Positions 33,513 through 41,540 of a DNA stretch of 41,540 nt are shown piece after piece (position 1 is the first letter of the stretch; every line of letters begins with the position of its first letter). Below the pieces are notes generated by a model that did no database searches, was not told the DNA's origin, and saw only the letters and a list, made by a program, of their open reading frames with translations. Both the position numbers and the translations under genes were made by a program. Origin of the DNA: an uncultured Pelagibacteraceae bacterium (GTDB lineage: Bacteria; Pseudomonadota; Alphaproteobacteria; Pelagibacterales; Pelagibacteraceae); NCBI GenBank assembly GCA_902629935.1, contig CACOSU010000008.1, positions 1 through 41,540 on the forward strand. The letters are read 5' to 3'.

Positions 33513-34455
33513 GAATAGAAGAGCCTTTATTGTTGGTTTAAAATCATCAACATTATCAAACAAAGAGATAACTTTTTTAAAGAAATATAAACCATGGGGG
33601 GTTATTTTATTTTCTAGAAACATAAGTTCAATTGAACAAACTAAAAAATTAACTGATAAAATAAAAAAGGTATTTAAAGACAAAAAATACCCAATACTAA
33701 TTGATCAAGAAGGTGGACGAGTAAATCGATTAAGTAAAATTATTTCATTTGATAATTTAACTTCTGAATATTTTGGTAATTTATTCATTAAAGATAAGAA
33801 AAAATTTAATATTATTTACAAATTGTTTATCGATAAGACTTCGTATTTATTAAAATCAATTGGTGTTAATATAAATACCGTTCCTGTTTTAGACCTTAGG
33901 GTTAAAGGAGCCAGCAACATTATTGGTGATAGGTCTTTTTCAAAAAATAAAAAAAATATCTCTAAAATTGGAGATATTTGTATTGATTATTTTCATGAAA
34001 ATTCCATTGGAACTGTGATGAAACACATACCAGGGCATGGATTAGCTAAGGTAGATAGTCATAAATTTACTCCTATAGTTACCAAAAACTTAAATTATTT
34101 GAATAAAAATGATTTTTTTCCATTCAAGAAAAAACAAAGCTATTTTGCTATGACAGCGCATGTAATATATCGAGGTATCGATAAGCTAAATACAGCTACA
34201 CACTCTAAAAAAATTATAAATTTAATTAGAAATACAATTGGCTTTAAAAATATTTTAATTTCAGATGATTTATCAATGAAAAGTTTAAAAGATAATTTGA
34301 AAACTAATACAATTAAAACATTTAGTGCAGGTTGTAATCTTGCTCTCCATTGCAATGGTAAATTGTCTGAAATGAAGGTAGTTGGTGATAATTCACCAAA
34401 GGTTAGTAATTTTATCATAAAAAAAACATCGCTATTTTATAAAATTTTAAGTTAA
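33505..34455 (+). CDS. nagZ: Beta-N-acetylhexosaminidase NagZ (glycoside hydrolase family 3)
   Basis: NagZ releases N-acetylglucosamine from muropeptides during peptidoglycan recycling in the cytoplasm. The 316-residue protein has the GH3 features GVILFSRN (33-40), ILIDQEGGRVNRL (64-76), the substrate-binding KHIPGHG (173-179) with the acid/base pair D184 and H186 in VDSHKF, TAHVIY (217-222) and the nucleophile segment ISDDLSM (252-258). It is slightly shorter than the usual 330-345. The place between the SPOR-slot gene and scpA is the standard alphaproteobacterial one. No signal peptide is visible, consistent with cytoplasmic action. Confidence 0.93.
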   Translation: MIKNRRAFIVGLKSSTLSNKEITFLKKYKPWGVILFSRNISSIEQTKKLTDKIKKVFKDKKYPILIDQEGGRVNRLSKIISFDNLTSEYFGNLFIKDKKKFNIIYKLFIDKTSYLLKSIGVNINTVPVLDLRVKGASNIIGDRSFSKNKKNISKIGDICIDYFHENSIGTVMKHIPGHGLAKVDSHKFTPIVTKNLNYLNKNDFFPFKKKQSYFAMTAHVIYRGIDKLNTATHSKKIINLIRNTIGFKNILISDDLSMKSLKDNLKTNTIKTFSAGCNLALHCNGKLSEMKVVGDNSPKVSNFIIKKTSLFYKILS

Positions 34456-34464
34456 TATCTAAGC

Positions 34465-35208
34465 ATGACTATTTCTGATTCTGCATTATTTAATGTAGAT
34501 ATAAATAACTATAATGGCCCTTTAGATGTACTTTTAGATTTGGCAAAAGCACAAAAGGTAGATCTTGAAGAGATATCAATTACAAAGTTAGCAGATCAGT
34601 TTCACGATTACATTACTAAAGAAAAAGATTTAAATTTAGAAATTGCCTCAGAATATTTGTTGATGGCAACTTGGTTAGCTTATTTAAAATCTAAATTATT
34701 ACTTCCAGGAACCCCAGAAGAAGAATTTAAAGTTCAAGAAGTTGCTGAAAAATTAAAATTACAACTTAAAAAATTAGAATTGATAAGATTGCTTTCTGAA
34801 CAAATGTTAAAAAGAAAAAGATTAGGAAGAGAAATTAGATCAAGAGGAATGAAAGGAAATATAAGATCTATTTATAGCACAGAATATAATTTAAGTTTAT
34901 TTGAGCTTCTTAAGTCGTATTCAACAATTATTATGACCAAGGACTTTCAAAAAATGAATATCCCCAAATTACCTGTATTTACTGCTGAGGATGGAATTAA
35001 AACAATAAGAGAATTTTTTGGAAAATTAATTGATTGGAAAAAACTAGATGATTTAATACCTAAAAATTTTAAAAACGGGTCAAAATATAAACGAACTGGA
35101 AAAGCAGGAATTTTTGCTGGTTCATTAGAATTAGTTAAAGAGGGAAATCTGACTATGAAACAAGATAAATTATTCGACGATATTTATGTTAAGGAAAATA
35201 ATGATTAA
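34465..35208 (+). CDS. scpA: Segregation and condensation protein A (kleisin)
   Basis: ScpA bridges the SMC heads and, with ScpB, forms the chromosome condensation complex. The 247-residue protein shows the family N-terminus YNGPLDVLLDLAKAQKVDLEEISI and SEYLLMATWLAYLKSKLLLP, then a charged linker and a C-terminal winged-helix region. It starts ten bases after nagZ. The 3' end overlaps scpB by eight bases if the start proposed for scpB is right. Length and motifs are normal. Confidence 0.94.
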   Translation: MTISDSALFNVDINNYNGPLDVLLDLAKAQKVDLEEISITKLADQFHDYITKEKDLNLEIASEYLLMATWLAYLKSKLLLPGTPEEEFKVQEVAEKLKLQLKKLELIRLLSEQMLKRKRLGREIRSRGMKGNIRSIYSTEYNLSLFELLKSYSTIIMTKDFQKMNIPKLPVFTAEDGIKTIREFFGKLIDWKKLDDLIPKNFKNGSKYKRTGKAGIFAGSLELVKEGNLTMKQDKLFDDIYVKENND

Positions 35209-35902
35209 AAAACAGAAAATATCAAAAGATAATATTGTTAAATTTCCATCCAAGTTAACTGATTTAGAAAAAGAAATCGAAGCTGTTATTTTTGCAGCTG
35301 CTGAACCATTAGATGTCGATACAATCGAAAGTAAAGTTACAAAAAAAGGTAGTGTTATAAAATCATTAGAGAAGCTTCAGCAAGAATATAATAATCGAGG
35401 TATTAATCTAATTTGTATAAAAGATAAGTGGTCTTTTAGAACTTCTTCTAATTTGTCCAATATCATGTCACAAGAAAGGACAGTTGAAAAAAAACTTTCT
35501 AGAGCTGCTGTTGAGACTTTAGCCATAATTGTTTATCACCAACCTGTAACTAGAGCTGAGATTGAGGAGATAAGAGGTGTTGCATTTGGAACAAATACTC
35601 TTGAAATATTGATGGAACTAAACTGGGTGAAACCAGGCGGTCGTAAAGATGTACCAGGTAGACCAATTCAGTATGTCACAACTGATGAATTTTTAAGTCA
35701 TTTTAATCTTCAAAAATTATCTGATTTACCAACAATTGATGAATTAGGTGCTGCTGGATTGATTGACAGTTCTAGTATTGATAATGCAATTTTTGGAACT
35801 GGTAAATTCTACAAAGAAAAACAAGAAGAAAAAAAAGAGGATATTTATTCTAATATTGATGAGATGCTAAACAGCACACTTGATACAGAAGAGAAAGATT
35901 AA
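35201..35902 (+). CDS. scpB: Segregation and condensation protein B
   Basis: ScpB is a winged-helix dimer that binds ScpA in the SMC complex. Family segments are LEKEIEAVIFAAAEPLD near the N-terminus and AAVETLAIIVYHQPVTRAEIEEIRGV with LMELNWVKPGGRKDVPGRP in the second domain. I place the start at 35201 (MIKKQKIS, 233 residues): it has AAGGAAA six to eight bases upstream and an ATG overlapping the scpA end by eight bases. A start at 35186 would add five residues and has no better site. A Lys/Glu-rich tail (about 205-233) is poorly conserved. Confidence 0.93.
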   Translation: MIKKQKISKDNIVKFPSKLTDLEKEIEAVIFAAAEPLDVDTIESKVTKKGSVIKSLEKLQQEYNNRGINLICIKDKWSFRTSSNLSNIMSQERTVEKKLSRAAVETLAIIVYHQPVTRAEIEEIRGVAFGTNTLEILMELNWVKPGGRKDVPGRPIQYVTTDEFLSHFNLQKLSDLPTIDELGAAGLIDSSSIDNAIFGTGKFYKEKQEEKKEDIYSNIDEMLNSTLDTEEKD

Positions 35903-35949
35903 CAAAAAAGTAACTTTTAAATTAACCATAAAAAGGTTATAAGTTTTTC

Positions 35950-36150
35950 ATGAGCATAGGAATTTGGCAAATAGCAATCGTAGTTATATTAGTAGTCTTA
36001 TTATTTGGACGAGGTAAAATCTCTAGTCTGATGGGTGATGTAGCTAAGGGAATTAAAAGTTTCAAAAAAGGAATGGCGTCAGATGTTGCTGACGATACAG
36101 AGCCAAAAAATATATCCGACGAAAATAAAGACTCAGAAAATAAAGATTAA
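35950..36150 (+). CDS. tatA: Sec-independent translocase subunit TatA
   Basis: TatA oligomers form the transient pore through which folded twin-arginine substrates cross the inner membrane. The 66-residue protein has the N-terminal span [20 protein letters not shown], the conserved [23 protein letters not shown] hinge and amphipathic helix, and an acidic tail. It begins 47 bases after scpB; that gap carries a small TAACC/GGTTA hairpin but no clear promoter. tatA, tatB and tatC are consecutive. Confidence 0.93.
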   Translation: MSIGIWQIAIVVILVVLLFGRGKISSLMGDVAKGIKSFKKGMASDVADDTEPKNISDENKDSENKD

Positions 36151-36155
36151 ATCAC

Positions 36156-36386
36156 ATGCCTACTATTGGTTGGTTTGAGATATTAATTGTTGTTGGTATT
36201 GCAATTATTGTTCTTGGTCCTAAGGATTTTCCAATCATGTTAAAAAAAGCAGGTTCTTGGATAGGGACTGCAAAAAGATATGTGAGTAACATTCAAAATG
36301 AAGTTTCTAATTTAGAAATTGATGAAGAAAAAATTGATAATGAAATAAAAAAAGAAACTAAAAAAGATGAGCAAAGAAGAAAATGA
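36156..36386 (+). CDS. tatB: Sec-independent translocase subunit TatB (short)
   Basis: TatB works with TatC to receive twin-arginine signal peptides. The 76-residue protein starts with IGWFEILIVVGIAIIVLGPKDFP, the typical TatB span and the conserved Glu and Pro, followed by an amphipathic helix. It is much shorter than the 120-180 residues usual in alphaproteobacteria, having lost most of the C-terminal polar tail. It lies five bases after tatA and overlaps tatC by 20 bases. Confidence 0.9.
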   Translation: MPTIGWFEILIVVGIAIIVLGPKDFPIMLKKAGSWIGTAKRYVSNIQNEVSNLEIDEEKIDNEIKKETKKDEQRRK

Positions 36387-37137
36387 AGGTGGATTTGTTA
36401 GCCATCTAACAGAACTAAGAAAAAGATTAATACATAGTTTTATATTTCTAATAATCTTTTTTGTTGTTTGTTATATATTTGCAGAACATATCTACGGATT
36501 TTTAGTTGATCCCTTTGCTCAAGCTGTAAAAGATGATGGATCTGATAGAAGACTTATTTTTACCGCCTTACAGGAAACTTTTTTAACTTATATAAAGGTA
36601 TCTTTTTTCACAGCTTTTTTTGTGACCTGTCCATTTATTCTAATGCAAATATGGAAATTTATTGCACCAGGATTATATAAACATGAAAAAGTTGCTATAC
36701 TACCATACCTTATCTTAACACCCATTCTTTTCTTTTTGGGCGGTATGCTTGTCTACTATTTAATAATGCCTCTAGCTATTAAATTCTTTTTATCATTTGA
36801 AAGCACAGGGATGTCTACAAGTTTACCAATTCAATTAGAAGCCAAAGTAAATGAATATTTATCACTTGTTATGAAGTTAATTTTTGCATTTGGAATAAGT
36901 TTCCAACTACCTATAGTCTTAAGTTTATTAGCAAGAATAGGTATTGTTGACAGTCAATTTCTAAAAGAAAGAAGAAAGTATGTAGTAGTAATTATATTTG
37001 CTGCTGCTGCATTACTTACACCACCTGATCCAATTACACAAATAGGTTTAGCAATTCCTTTGTTAATTTTATATGAATTATCAATATTTTCAGTAAAATT
37101 TATAGAAAACAAAAACTTAGAAAAGACTGATGCATAA
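36367..37137 (+). CDS. tatC: Sec-independent translocase subunit TatC
   Basis: TatC is the multispan core of the twin-arginine translocase and binds the RR signal. The 256-residue protein has the six-span layout. Conserved parts include HLTELRKRLIHSF near residue 12-24, LQETFLTYIKVSFFTAFFVTCPF with the conserved Glu, QIWKFIAPGLY, FGISFQLPIVLSLLARIGIV and the periplasmic-side TPPDPITQ motif. The start lies inside tatB by 20 bases and the stop overlaps serS by eight. The complete tatABC set indicates a functional Tat pathway. Confidence 0.95.
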   Translation: MSKEENEGGFVSHLTELRKRLIHSFIFLIIFFVVCYIFAEHIYGFLVDPFAQAVKDDGSDRRLIFTALQETFLTYIKVSFFTAFFVTCPFILMQIWKFIAPGLYKHEKVAILPYLILTPILFFLGGMLVYYLIMPLAIKFFLSFESTGMSTSLPIQLEAKVNEYLSLVMKLIFAFGISFQLPIVLSLLARIGIVDSQFLKERRKYVVVIIFAAAALLTPPDPITQIGLAIPLLILYELSIFSVKFIENKNLEKTDA

Positions 37138-38389
37138 TTTAAAAGAAATTAGAAAAGATTTTTCAAAATTCGAAAAAGATCTTGAAAAACGTTTAGTTAA
37201 AATTGATTTTAATAATTTAAAAAAGCTTGATGAGTTAAATAGAGATTTAATTCAAAAGAAAGAAAACTTAGAAAAAGAAAAAAAAGATATTTCAAAATCT
37301 AAAGATGAAAGTTTATTCAAAAAATCTAAAGAAATATCTATAGAATTAGAAAAGATTTCTGAGCAACAAAAAAATACTAAAACTGAATTAGATAATATTT
37401 TATCAAGTATACCAAATATACCTCATCAAGATGTTCCAAATGGCAAAGATGAAAGTGATAATATTGAAGTTTTAAAAGCTGGAAAAATTCCTGAGTTTAA
37501 TTTTAAACCCAAATCTCATTACGAACTTGGTGAAAATTTAGGAATGCTTGATTTTGATCTTGCAACAAAAACAACCGGATCAAGATTTGTATTTGTAAAA
37601 AAAGATTTAGCATTACTGGAACGAGCATTATCTAACTTTATGTTAGATACACATATTGTTCAAAATGGTTATCAAGAGATCTCACCTCCATTGATAGCTT
37701 CAGACAATACAATGTATGGAACTGGCCAATTACCAAAATTTGAAAACGATCAATTTGAAATAAAATTTGATGAAGCAACTGATAGAAAATTTTTAATTCC
37801 AACTGCTGAAGTAATTTTAACAAACATTGTTAAAGATAAAATTGTTGACCAAAAAGATTTACCTATGAGATTTGTTGCTTCAACTCCATGTTTTAGAAAA
37901 GAAGCAGGCAGTTATGGAAAAGACACAAAAGGAATGATTAGGCAACATCAATTTTATAAAGTTGAGATGGTTAGTATTGTAGAAAAAGAAAATTGCCTAG
38001 AAGAATTAGAGCGAATGACAAATTGTGCAACAGATATACTGGATAAGTTGGAATTACCTTATAGAAAAGTAATTTTATGCTCAGGTGATATGGGTTTCAG
38101 TGCAGAAAAAACCTATGATATTGAAGTGTGGTTGCCATCAGAAAACAAGTATCGTGAAATATCATCATGTTCTTCTTGTTCAACTTTTCAGGCACAAAGA
38201 ATGAAATCAAGATATAAAAATAAAAACAAGGAAACTGTTTTTGTTGGAACATTAAATGGAAGTGGTTTAGCTGTGGGTAGAACTTTAATTGCTTTACTAG
38301 AAAACTATCAACAAAAAGATGGTTCGATTATTGTTCCTAAGGTACTGCGACCGTATATGAATAATTTAGAATTGATTTCAGCTAAATAA
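37130..38389 (+). CDS. serS: Seryl-tRNA synthetase
   Basis: SerS charges tRNA-Ser and supplies Ser-tRNA(Sec) where used. The 419-residue class II enzyme has an N-terminal coiled-coil arm (about 28-100, Lys/Glu-rich) and class II motifs: motif 1 near YQEISPPLIAS, TAEVILTNIV, motif 2 in CFRKEAGSYGKDTKGMIRQHQFYKVEM and motif 3 in NGSGLAVGRTLIALLENYQ. EISSCSSCSTFQAQRM is also typical. Length is normal. It overlaps tatC by eight bases, which fits the known alphaproteobacterial tat-serS order. yajC follows at once. Confidence 0.96.
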   Translation: MHNLKEIRKDFSKFEKDLEKRLVKIDFNNLKKLDELNRDLIQKKENLEKEKKDISKSKDESLFKKSKEISIELEKISEQQKNTKTELDNILSSIPNIPHQDVPNGKDESDNIEVLKAGKIPEFNFKPKSHYELGENLGMLDFDLATKTTGSRFVFVKKDLALLERALSNFMLDTHIVQNGYQEISPPLIASDNTMYGTGQLPKFENDQFEIKFDEATDRKFLIPTAEVILTNIVKDKIVDQKDLPMRFVASTPCFRKEAGSYGKDTKGMIRQHQFYKVEMVSIVEKENCLEELERMTNCATDILDKLELPYRKVILCSGDMGFSAEKTYDIEVWLPSENKYREISSCSSCSTFQAQRMKSRYKNKNKETVFVGTLNGSGLAVGRTLIALLENYQQKDGSIIVPKVLRPYMNNLELISAK

Positions 38390-38434
38390 AGTTGTTTTAA
38401 TTACATAGATAGTATAAGTATTCACATAATTTAT

Positions 38435-38440
38435 AAGGAG
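38435..38440 (+). promoter_or_regulatory. Strong ribosome-binding site of yajC
   Basis: AAGGAG lies five bases before the yajC ATG at 38445. It is one of the few strong Shine-Dalgarno sites in the window and supports that start. The 55-base serS-yajC gap is AT-rich and could hold a promoter (TATAAG around 38413), but no hexamer pair is convincing. Confidence 0.6.
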
Positions 38441-38444
38441 ATTT

Positions 38445-38738
38445 ATGGAAGGCTCAGGAATAGGACAATTTATACCGTTAATTTTAATTTTTGTAATTTT
38501 TTATTTTTTCTTAATTAGACCACAGCAAAAAAAAGTTAAAGAACACAAAGCAATGGTTGAAAGTCTTAAGAGAGGTGACAAAGTTGTTACTTCTGGTGGA
38601 ATTACAGGTACCGTGGAGAGACTTATAGACAATGATAAAGTTGAAGTAGAAATTGCTGAAAACGTAAAAGTTGAGATAGTTAAATCAACTGGTATTCAAA
38701 GTCTTGTTAATACAAATACTCAAGAAGTTAAAAAATAA
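38445..38738 (+). CDS. yajC: Sec translocase accessory subunit YajC
   Basis: YajC associates with SecDF at the Sec translocon. The 97-residue protein has one N-terminal span with FIPLILIFVIFYFFLIRPQQKK, the family hallmark RPQQKK, and then VESLKRGDKVVTSGGITGTV. It starts after a strong AAGGAG site. secD and secF follow, the standard operon. Confidence 0.95.
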   Translation: MEGSGIGQFIPLILIFVIFYFFLIRPQQKKVKEHKAMVESLKRGDKVVTSGGITGTVERLIDNDKVEVEIAENVKVEIVKSTGIQSLVNTNTQEVKK

Positions 38739-38752
38739 TTATTTTTAGTTAA

Positions 38753-40306
38753 GTGCTTTATTTCTCTAAGTTAAGAATTTTATTTATAACTCTTTTTTCA
38801 GTTTTATTTATTTTAATTGCTTCATCAAACCTCTTTAAATTTGATGATAATTTTTTTGATAAAAAAATTAATCTAGGATTAGATCTTCAGGGAGGATCAT
38901 ATCTATTACTTGAAATTGATAATGAGCCTGTAATTGAACAAAAACTTCAAAACTTAACATCAACTATCAGAAATTACTTCAAAGAAAAAAATATTAAGAT
39001 CAACAATATAAAGATAGAAAATCAAAATATTTTTTTTAATGTAATAGAAAATGATAAACAATCTGTTTTAGATGTTTTTCAAGATGAGAATAGTGATCTT
39101 AATCCTTATTACCCAAGATTTAAATCGCATCAGTTAGAAATTGAAGATACGGGGTTAAATTTTAAAGTAAATTTTTCAAGGCAGGGATTAATTAAACTTA
39201 AAACATCTTCTCAAGATCAAGCTATAGAAATAGTTAGAAGAAGGGTAGATGAAGTTGGAACTAATGAACCTAACATACTTAAAAGAGGAAATAACCGAAT
39301 TTTAGTAGAGCTACCTGGATTAGATGATCCGATGAGAATAAAATCATTGCTTGGTAAAACTGCAAACCTTACTTTTCGATTTGTAACAAATGATGAAAAC
39401 GATCGTTTTGGTGTTGAAAAGTTAAAATTTGAAAATGGTTTAGAAGAAGCCACAGTTAGTAAAAGAATTATAATAAGTGGTGAAAATTTACTTGATGCTC
39501 AACCAAAAATGGATACTCAAAATAATCAAACAATTGTTTCTTTTACTTTAGATAGAGTAGGTGCAAAGAGATTTGGTAAGGCAACATCAACTGGTATTGG
39601 AAAACAATTAGCAATTGTTCTAGATGGTAAAATTATTAGTGCACCTGTAGTTAGAGACACTATTGCAAGTGGATCAGGTCAAATAAGTGGAGGTTTTACT
39701 TTTCAAACTGCAACTGATCTAGCTTTATTATTAAGATCAGGAGCATTACCTGCCCCATTAGAAATAATTGAGGAAAGAACAGTTGGACCAGATCTTGGAC
39801 AAGATTCAATTAATGCAGGAATGATTGCTTTAGCGATAGGTTTTATGTTGGTGATAATTTTTATGTTTGTTAAATATAAAATTTTTGGATTAATAACCAA
39901 TGTAACGCTGATAGTTAATTTATTTATTCTTTTAGGTGTTTTAACCTTATTTGAGGCTACTTTAACATTACCTGGTATTGCAGGAATTATTCTAACTGTG
40001 GGTATGGCTGTTGATGCAAATGTTTTAATTTTTGAGAGGATAAAAGAGGAATTAAAAGATGAGACTAATAATATTTTGGCTTTTGATGGTGGTTACACTA
40101 AATCCAGAACAGCCATTTTAGATGCTAATATTACTACATTATTAGCTGCAATTATTTTATTTTTCATGGGCTCAGGTCCAGTTAAAGGTTTTGCTGTAAC
40201 CTTAGGAGTTGGAATATTTACAACACTATTTTCAGTCTATTTTATAGCAAGATTGTTCACTAGTATTTATGTTTCAAGAAATAAAGATAAGGAAAAATTA
40301 ATCTAA
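38753..40306 (+). CDS. secD: Protein translocase subunit SecD (GTG start)
   Basis: SecD, with SecF, uses the proton motive force to pull exported proteins through the Sec channel. The 517-residue protein has an N-terminal span (about 7-25), LGLDLQGGSYLLLE (about 41-54), a long periplasmic region and six C-terminal spans. Conserved features include VELPGLDDP, IISAPVVRDTIASGSGQISG, LRSGALPAPLEIIEERTVGPDLGQDSI and MAVDANVLIFERIKEE with the key Asp. The frame opens with GTG at 38753, and no nearer ATG precedes the first span. Its stop shares bases with the secF ATG. Confidence 0.95.
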   Translation: MLYFSKLRILFITLFSVLFILIASSNLFKFDDNFFDKKINLGLDLQGGSYLLLEIDNEPVIEQKLQNLTSTIRNYFKEKNIKINNIKIENQNIFFNVIENDKQSVLDVFQDENSDLNPYYPRFKSHQLEIEDTGLNFKVNFSRQGLIKLKTSSQDQAIEIVRRRVDEVGTNEPNILKRGNNRILVELPGLDDPMRIKSLLGKTANLTFRFVTNDENDRFGVEKLKFENGLEEATVSKRIIISGENLLDAQPKMDTQNNQTIVSFTLDRVGAKRFGKATSTGIGKQLAIVLDGKIISAPVVRDTIASGSGQISGGFTFQTATDLALLLRSGALPAPLEIIEERTVGPDLGQDSINAGMIALAIGFMLVIIFMFVKYKIFGLITNVTLIVNLFILLGVLTLFEATLTLPGIAGIILTVGMAVDANVLIFERIKEELKDETNNILAFDGGYTKSRTAILDANITTLLAAIILFFMGSGPVKGFAVTLGVGIFTTLFSVYFIARLFTSIYVSRNKDKEKLI

Positions 40307-41196
40307 TGATTGCTTTTAATAAATATTATAATCACTTTAATTTTCTCTCATCAGTTTTAATTATTTTTTCATTATTGTTGTTAATTTTTAAAGGTCTTAA
40401 TTTTGGTATAGATTTTAAAGGTGGAACTTTAATTGAATTAAGAGCTTCAGACTCAAAAATAAATGTTAGTTCATTAAGAGACAGATTTAATCAAATGGAT
40501 CTAGGAGATGTTTCAGTTAAGAAATTTGGTAATGATACAGATTTTTTAGTTAAATTTGAAAACAAAGATAATAAAAAGAATATTATTGAGGAAATTAAAG
40601 CTAATTTAGATCAATCTTTTGGAAATAACTATGATTTTAGAAGAGTAGAGAATGTTGGACCAAAGGTAAGTGCTGAATTATTAAAATCAGGAGTAATAGC
40701 AATATCTTTGTCTTTAGCATTAATGTTAATTTATATTTGGATAAGATTTGAATGGCAATTTAGTTTGGGTGCAATTCTAGCATTATTCCATGATGTAATC
40801 GTAACTCTAGGAGTTTTTTCACTATTTAGTTTAGAAATAAACTTATCAATTATAGCAGCAGTATTAACAATAGTTGGATATTCCATGAATGATACAGTAG
40901 TAATTTTTGACCGTGTGCGTGAAAATTTAAGAAAATATTCAGATATAAAAATTTTTGAATTAACAAATATTTCAATTAATGAGACACTTTCAAGAACAAT
41001 AATAACATCTGCAACTACTTTGCTTGCATTATTAGCAATTTATTTTTTTGGTGGTGAGATATTAAAAGGTTTCTCTCTTGCAATGATACTTGGTGTTTTT
41101 TTTGGAACCTATTCATCAATATATATAGCCAATACTGTTTTAGTTAGACTAAGAGTTTCACAAAAAACTATTCTTAAAGAAGATGATAAAAAATAA
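40306..41196 (+). CDS. secF: Protein translocase subunit SecF
   Basis: SecF pairs with SecD. The 296-residue protein has one N-terminal span, GIDFKGGTLIELR (about 35-47), a short periplasmic region, VGPKVSAELLKSG (about 118-130), and five further spans including the YSMNDTVVIFDRVREN segment with the conserved Asp, and ETLSRTIITSATTLLALLAIYFFGG. It overlaps secD by one base. Its stop is one base from the end of the converging PuuD-like gene, with no terminator visible between them. Confidence 0.95.
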   Translation: MIAFNKYYNHFNFLSSVLIIFSLLLLIFKGLNFGIDFKGGTLIELRASDSKINVSSLRDRFNQMDLGDVSVKKFGNDTDFLVKFENKDNKKNIIEEIKANLDQSFGNNYDFRRVENVGPKVSAELLKSGVIAISLSLALMLIYIWIRFEWQFSLGAILALFHDVIVTLGVFSLFSLEINLSIIAAVLTIVGYSMNDTVVIFDRVRENLRKYSDIKIFELTNISINETLSRTIITSATTLLALLAIYFFGGEILKGFSLAMILGVFFGTYSSIYIANTVLVRLRVSQKTILKEDDKK

Positions 41197-41197
41197 T

Positions 41198-41540
41198 TTA
41201 ATATAAGTTTTGAGCCATAACCATTGTCAGCAACATTGGTAATGATAATAAAGTGTTTGTTCTTGAGAAAAGCATTGCAGTTTTAGCTGATTTTGCTTTT
41301 GTATCTGGATCACTCTCTACAATTCCTAAAGCCTTTTTTTGATTTGGCCAAATAACAAACCAAACATTAAAAGCCATTATAATACCTAGCCACATACCTA
41401 TACCTATTGCAGTATGTTTTGGTACACCAGATGAGATACTTAATGTCATCGCATCATGCAAATAACCATTAAGCAAAGCAAGAATTAAACCAGATATAAC
41501 CGTTAAAAGTGCTGCCCACCTAAAATAAAATAATGCTGCT
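41198..41540 (-). CDS. PuuD-like (urate hydroxylase/DUF989 family) membrane protein, 5' part missing at window edge
   Basis: The frame stays open to the last base of the window, so only the C-terminal 113 residues are seen. A TTG at 41474-41476 is not a likely start, because the membrane protein pattern continues upstream (FYFRWAALLTVISGLILALL). Three spans are visible. The segments WLGIIMAFNVWFVIWPNQKKAL and FSRTNTLLSLPMLLTMVMAQ fit the membrane domain of the PuuD/DUF989 family, known in some bacteria as a urate hydroxylase linked to a cytochrome c domain. No cytochrome domain follows here, since the protein ends shortly after the last span. Function is uncertain. Confidence 0.65.
   Translation of the reverse strand, partial: AALFYFRWAALLTVISGLILALLNGYLHDAMTLSISSGVPKHTAIGIGMWLGIIMAFNVWFVIWPNQKKALGIVESDPDTKAKSAKTAMLFSRTNTLLSLPMLLTMVMAQNLY

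Overview
The window is AT-rich (about 30% G+C by eye), densely packed and almost wholly coding, with many 1-4 nt start/stop overlaps and no gene-free stretch over 300 bases. Protein content and gene order point to a free-living marine alphaproteobacterium of the SAR11 group (Pelagibacterales). Supporting signs are the compressed alphaproteobacterial neighbourhoods, the small proteins, the A/T-ending codons and the single-copy housekeeping genes. No plasmid, phage, insertion-sequence or CRISPR signature was seen, so this reads as core chromosome.

Layout. (1) 1-4468, + strand: the end of pyrG, then kdsA, eno, an FtsB/DivIC protein, lipA, a COQ10/RatA START protein and a DUF2061 protein. (2) 4465-6517, - strand: a CinA C-terminal amidohydrolase, pgpA and the fusion ispDF. 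(3) 6543-12483, + strand: ntrY, ntrX, trkA and trkH, giving a nitrogen/redox two-component system and potassium uptake. (4) 12511-17199: tRNA-Arg(UCU) and a four-gene polar amino-acid ABC transporter of aapJQMP/yhdWXYZ type, with a strong hairpin after the binding-protein gene. (5) 17388-18011: an XRE-type regulator, then tRNA-Asn and tRNA-Cys on the - strand. (6) 18136-23686: valS, ilvD and manC. (7) 23711-28270: a zinc locus. znuA, a 73-residue membrane protein and a PiT-like membrane protein run leftward; znuC, znuB and zur run rightward. The divergent promoter holds two Zur-box-like palindromes. (8) 28270-33252: an Ldh-family oxidoreductase, then xthA and an ErpA/IscA protein (- strand), dgt and argS. 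(9) 33252-41196, + strand: a small membrane protein in the usual SPOR-protein slot, nagZ, scpA, scpB, tatABC, serS, yajC, secD and secF. The window ends in a truncated PuuD-like membrane protein on the - strand.

How it fits together. The window covers envelope precursors (KDO, isoprenoids, GDP-mannose, phosphatidylglycerol), both main protein export routes (Tat and the Sec accessory complex), chromosome condensation (ScpAB), three tRNA synthetases and three tRNAs, lipoate and Fe-S cofactor biogenesis, and uptake of K+, amino acids and Zn.

No clearly undescribed multi-gene system was found. The best leads are: an NtrX-like regulator whose ATPase core has lost sigma-54 activator residues; a 120-base G+C-rich patch inside ilvD; an inverted repeat spanning the ribosome-binding site and start codon of the XRE regulator; a divergent PiT-like transporter beside the zinc locus; and several conserved alphaproteobacterial neighbourhoods with specific genes missing.
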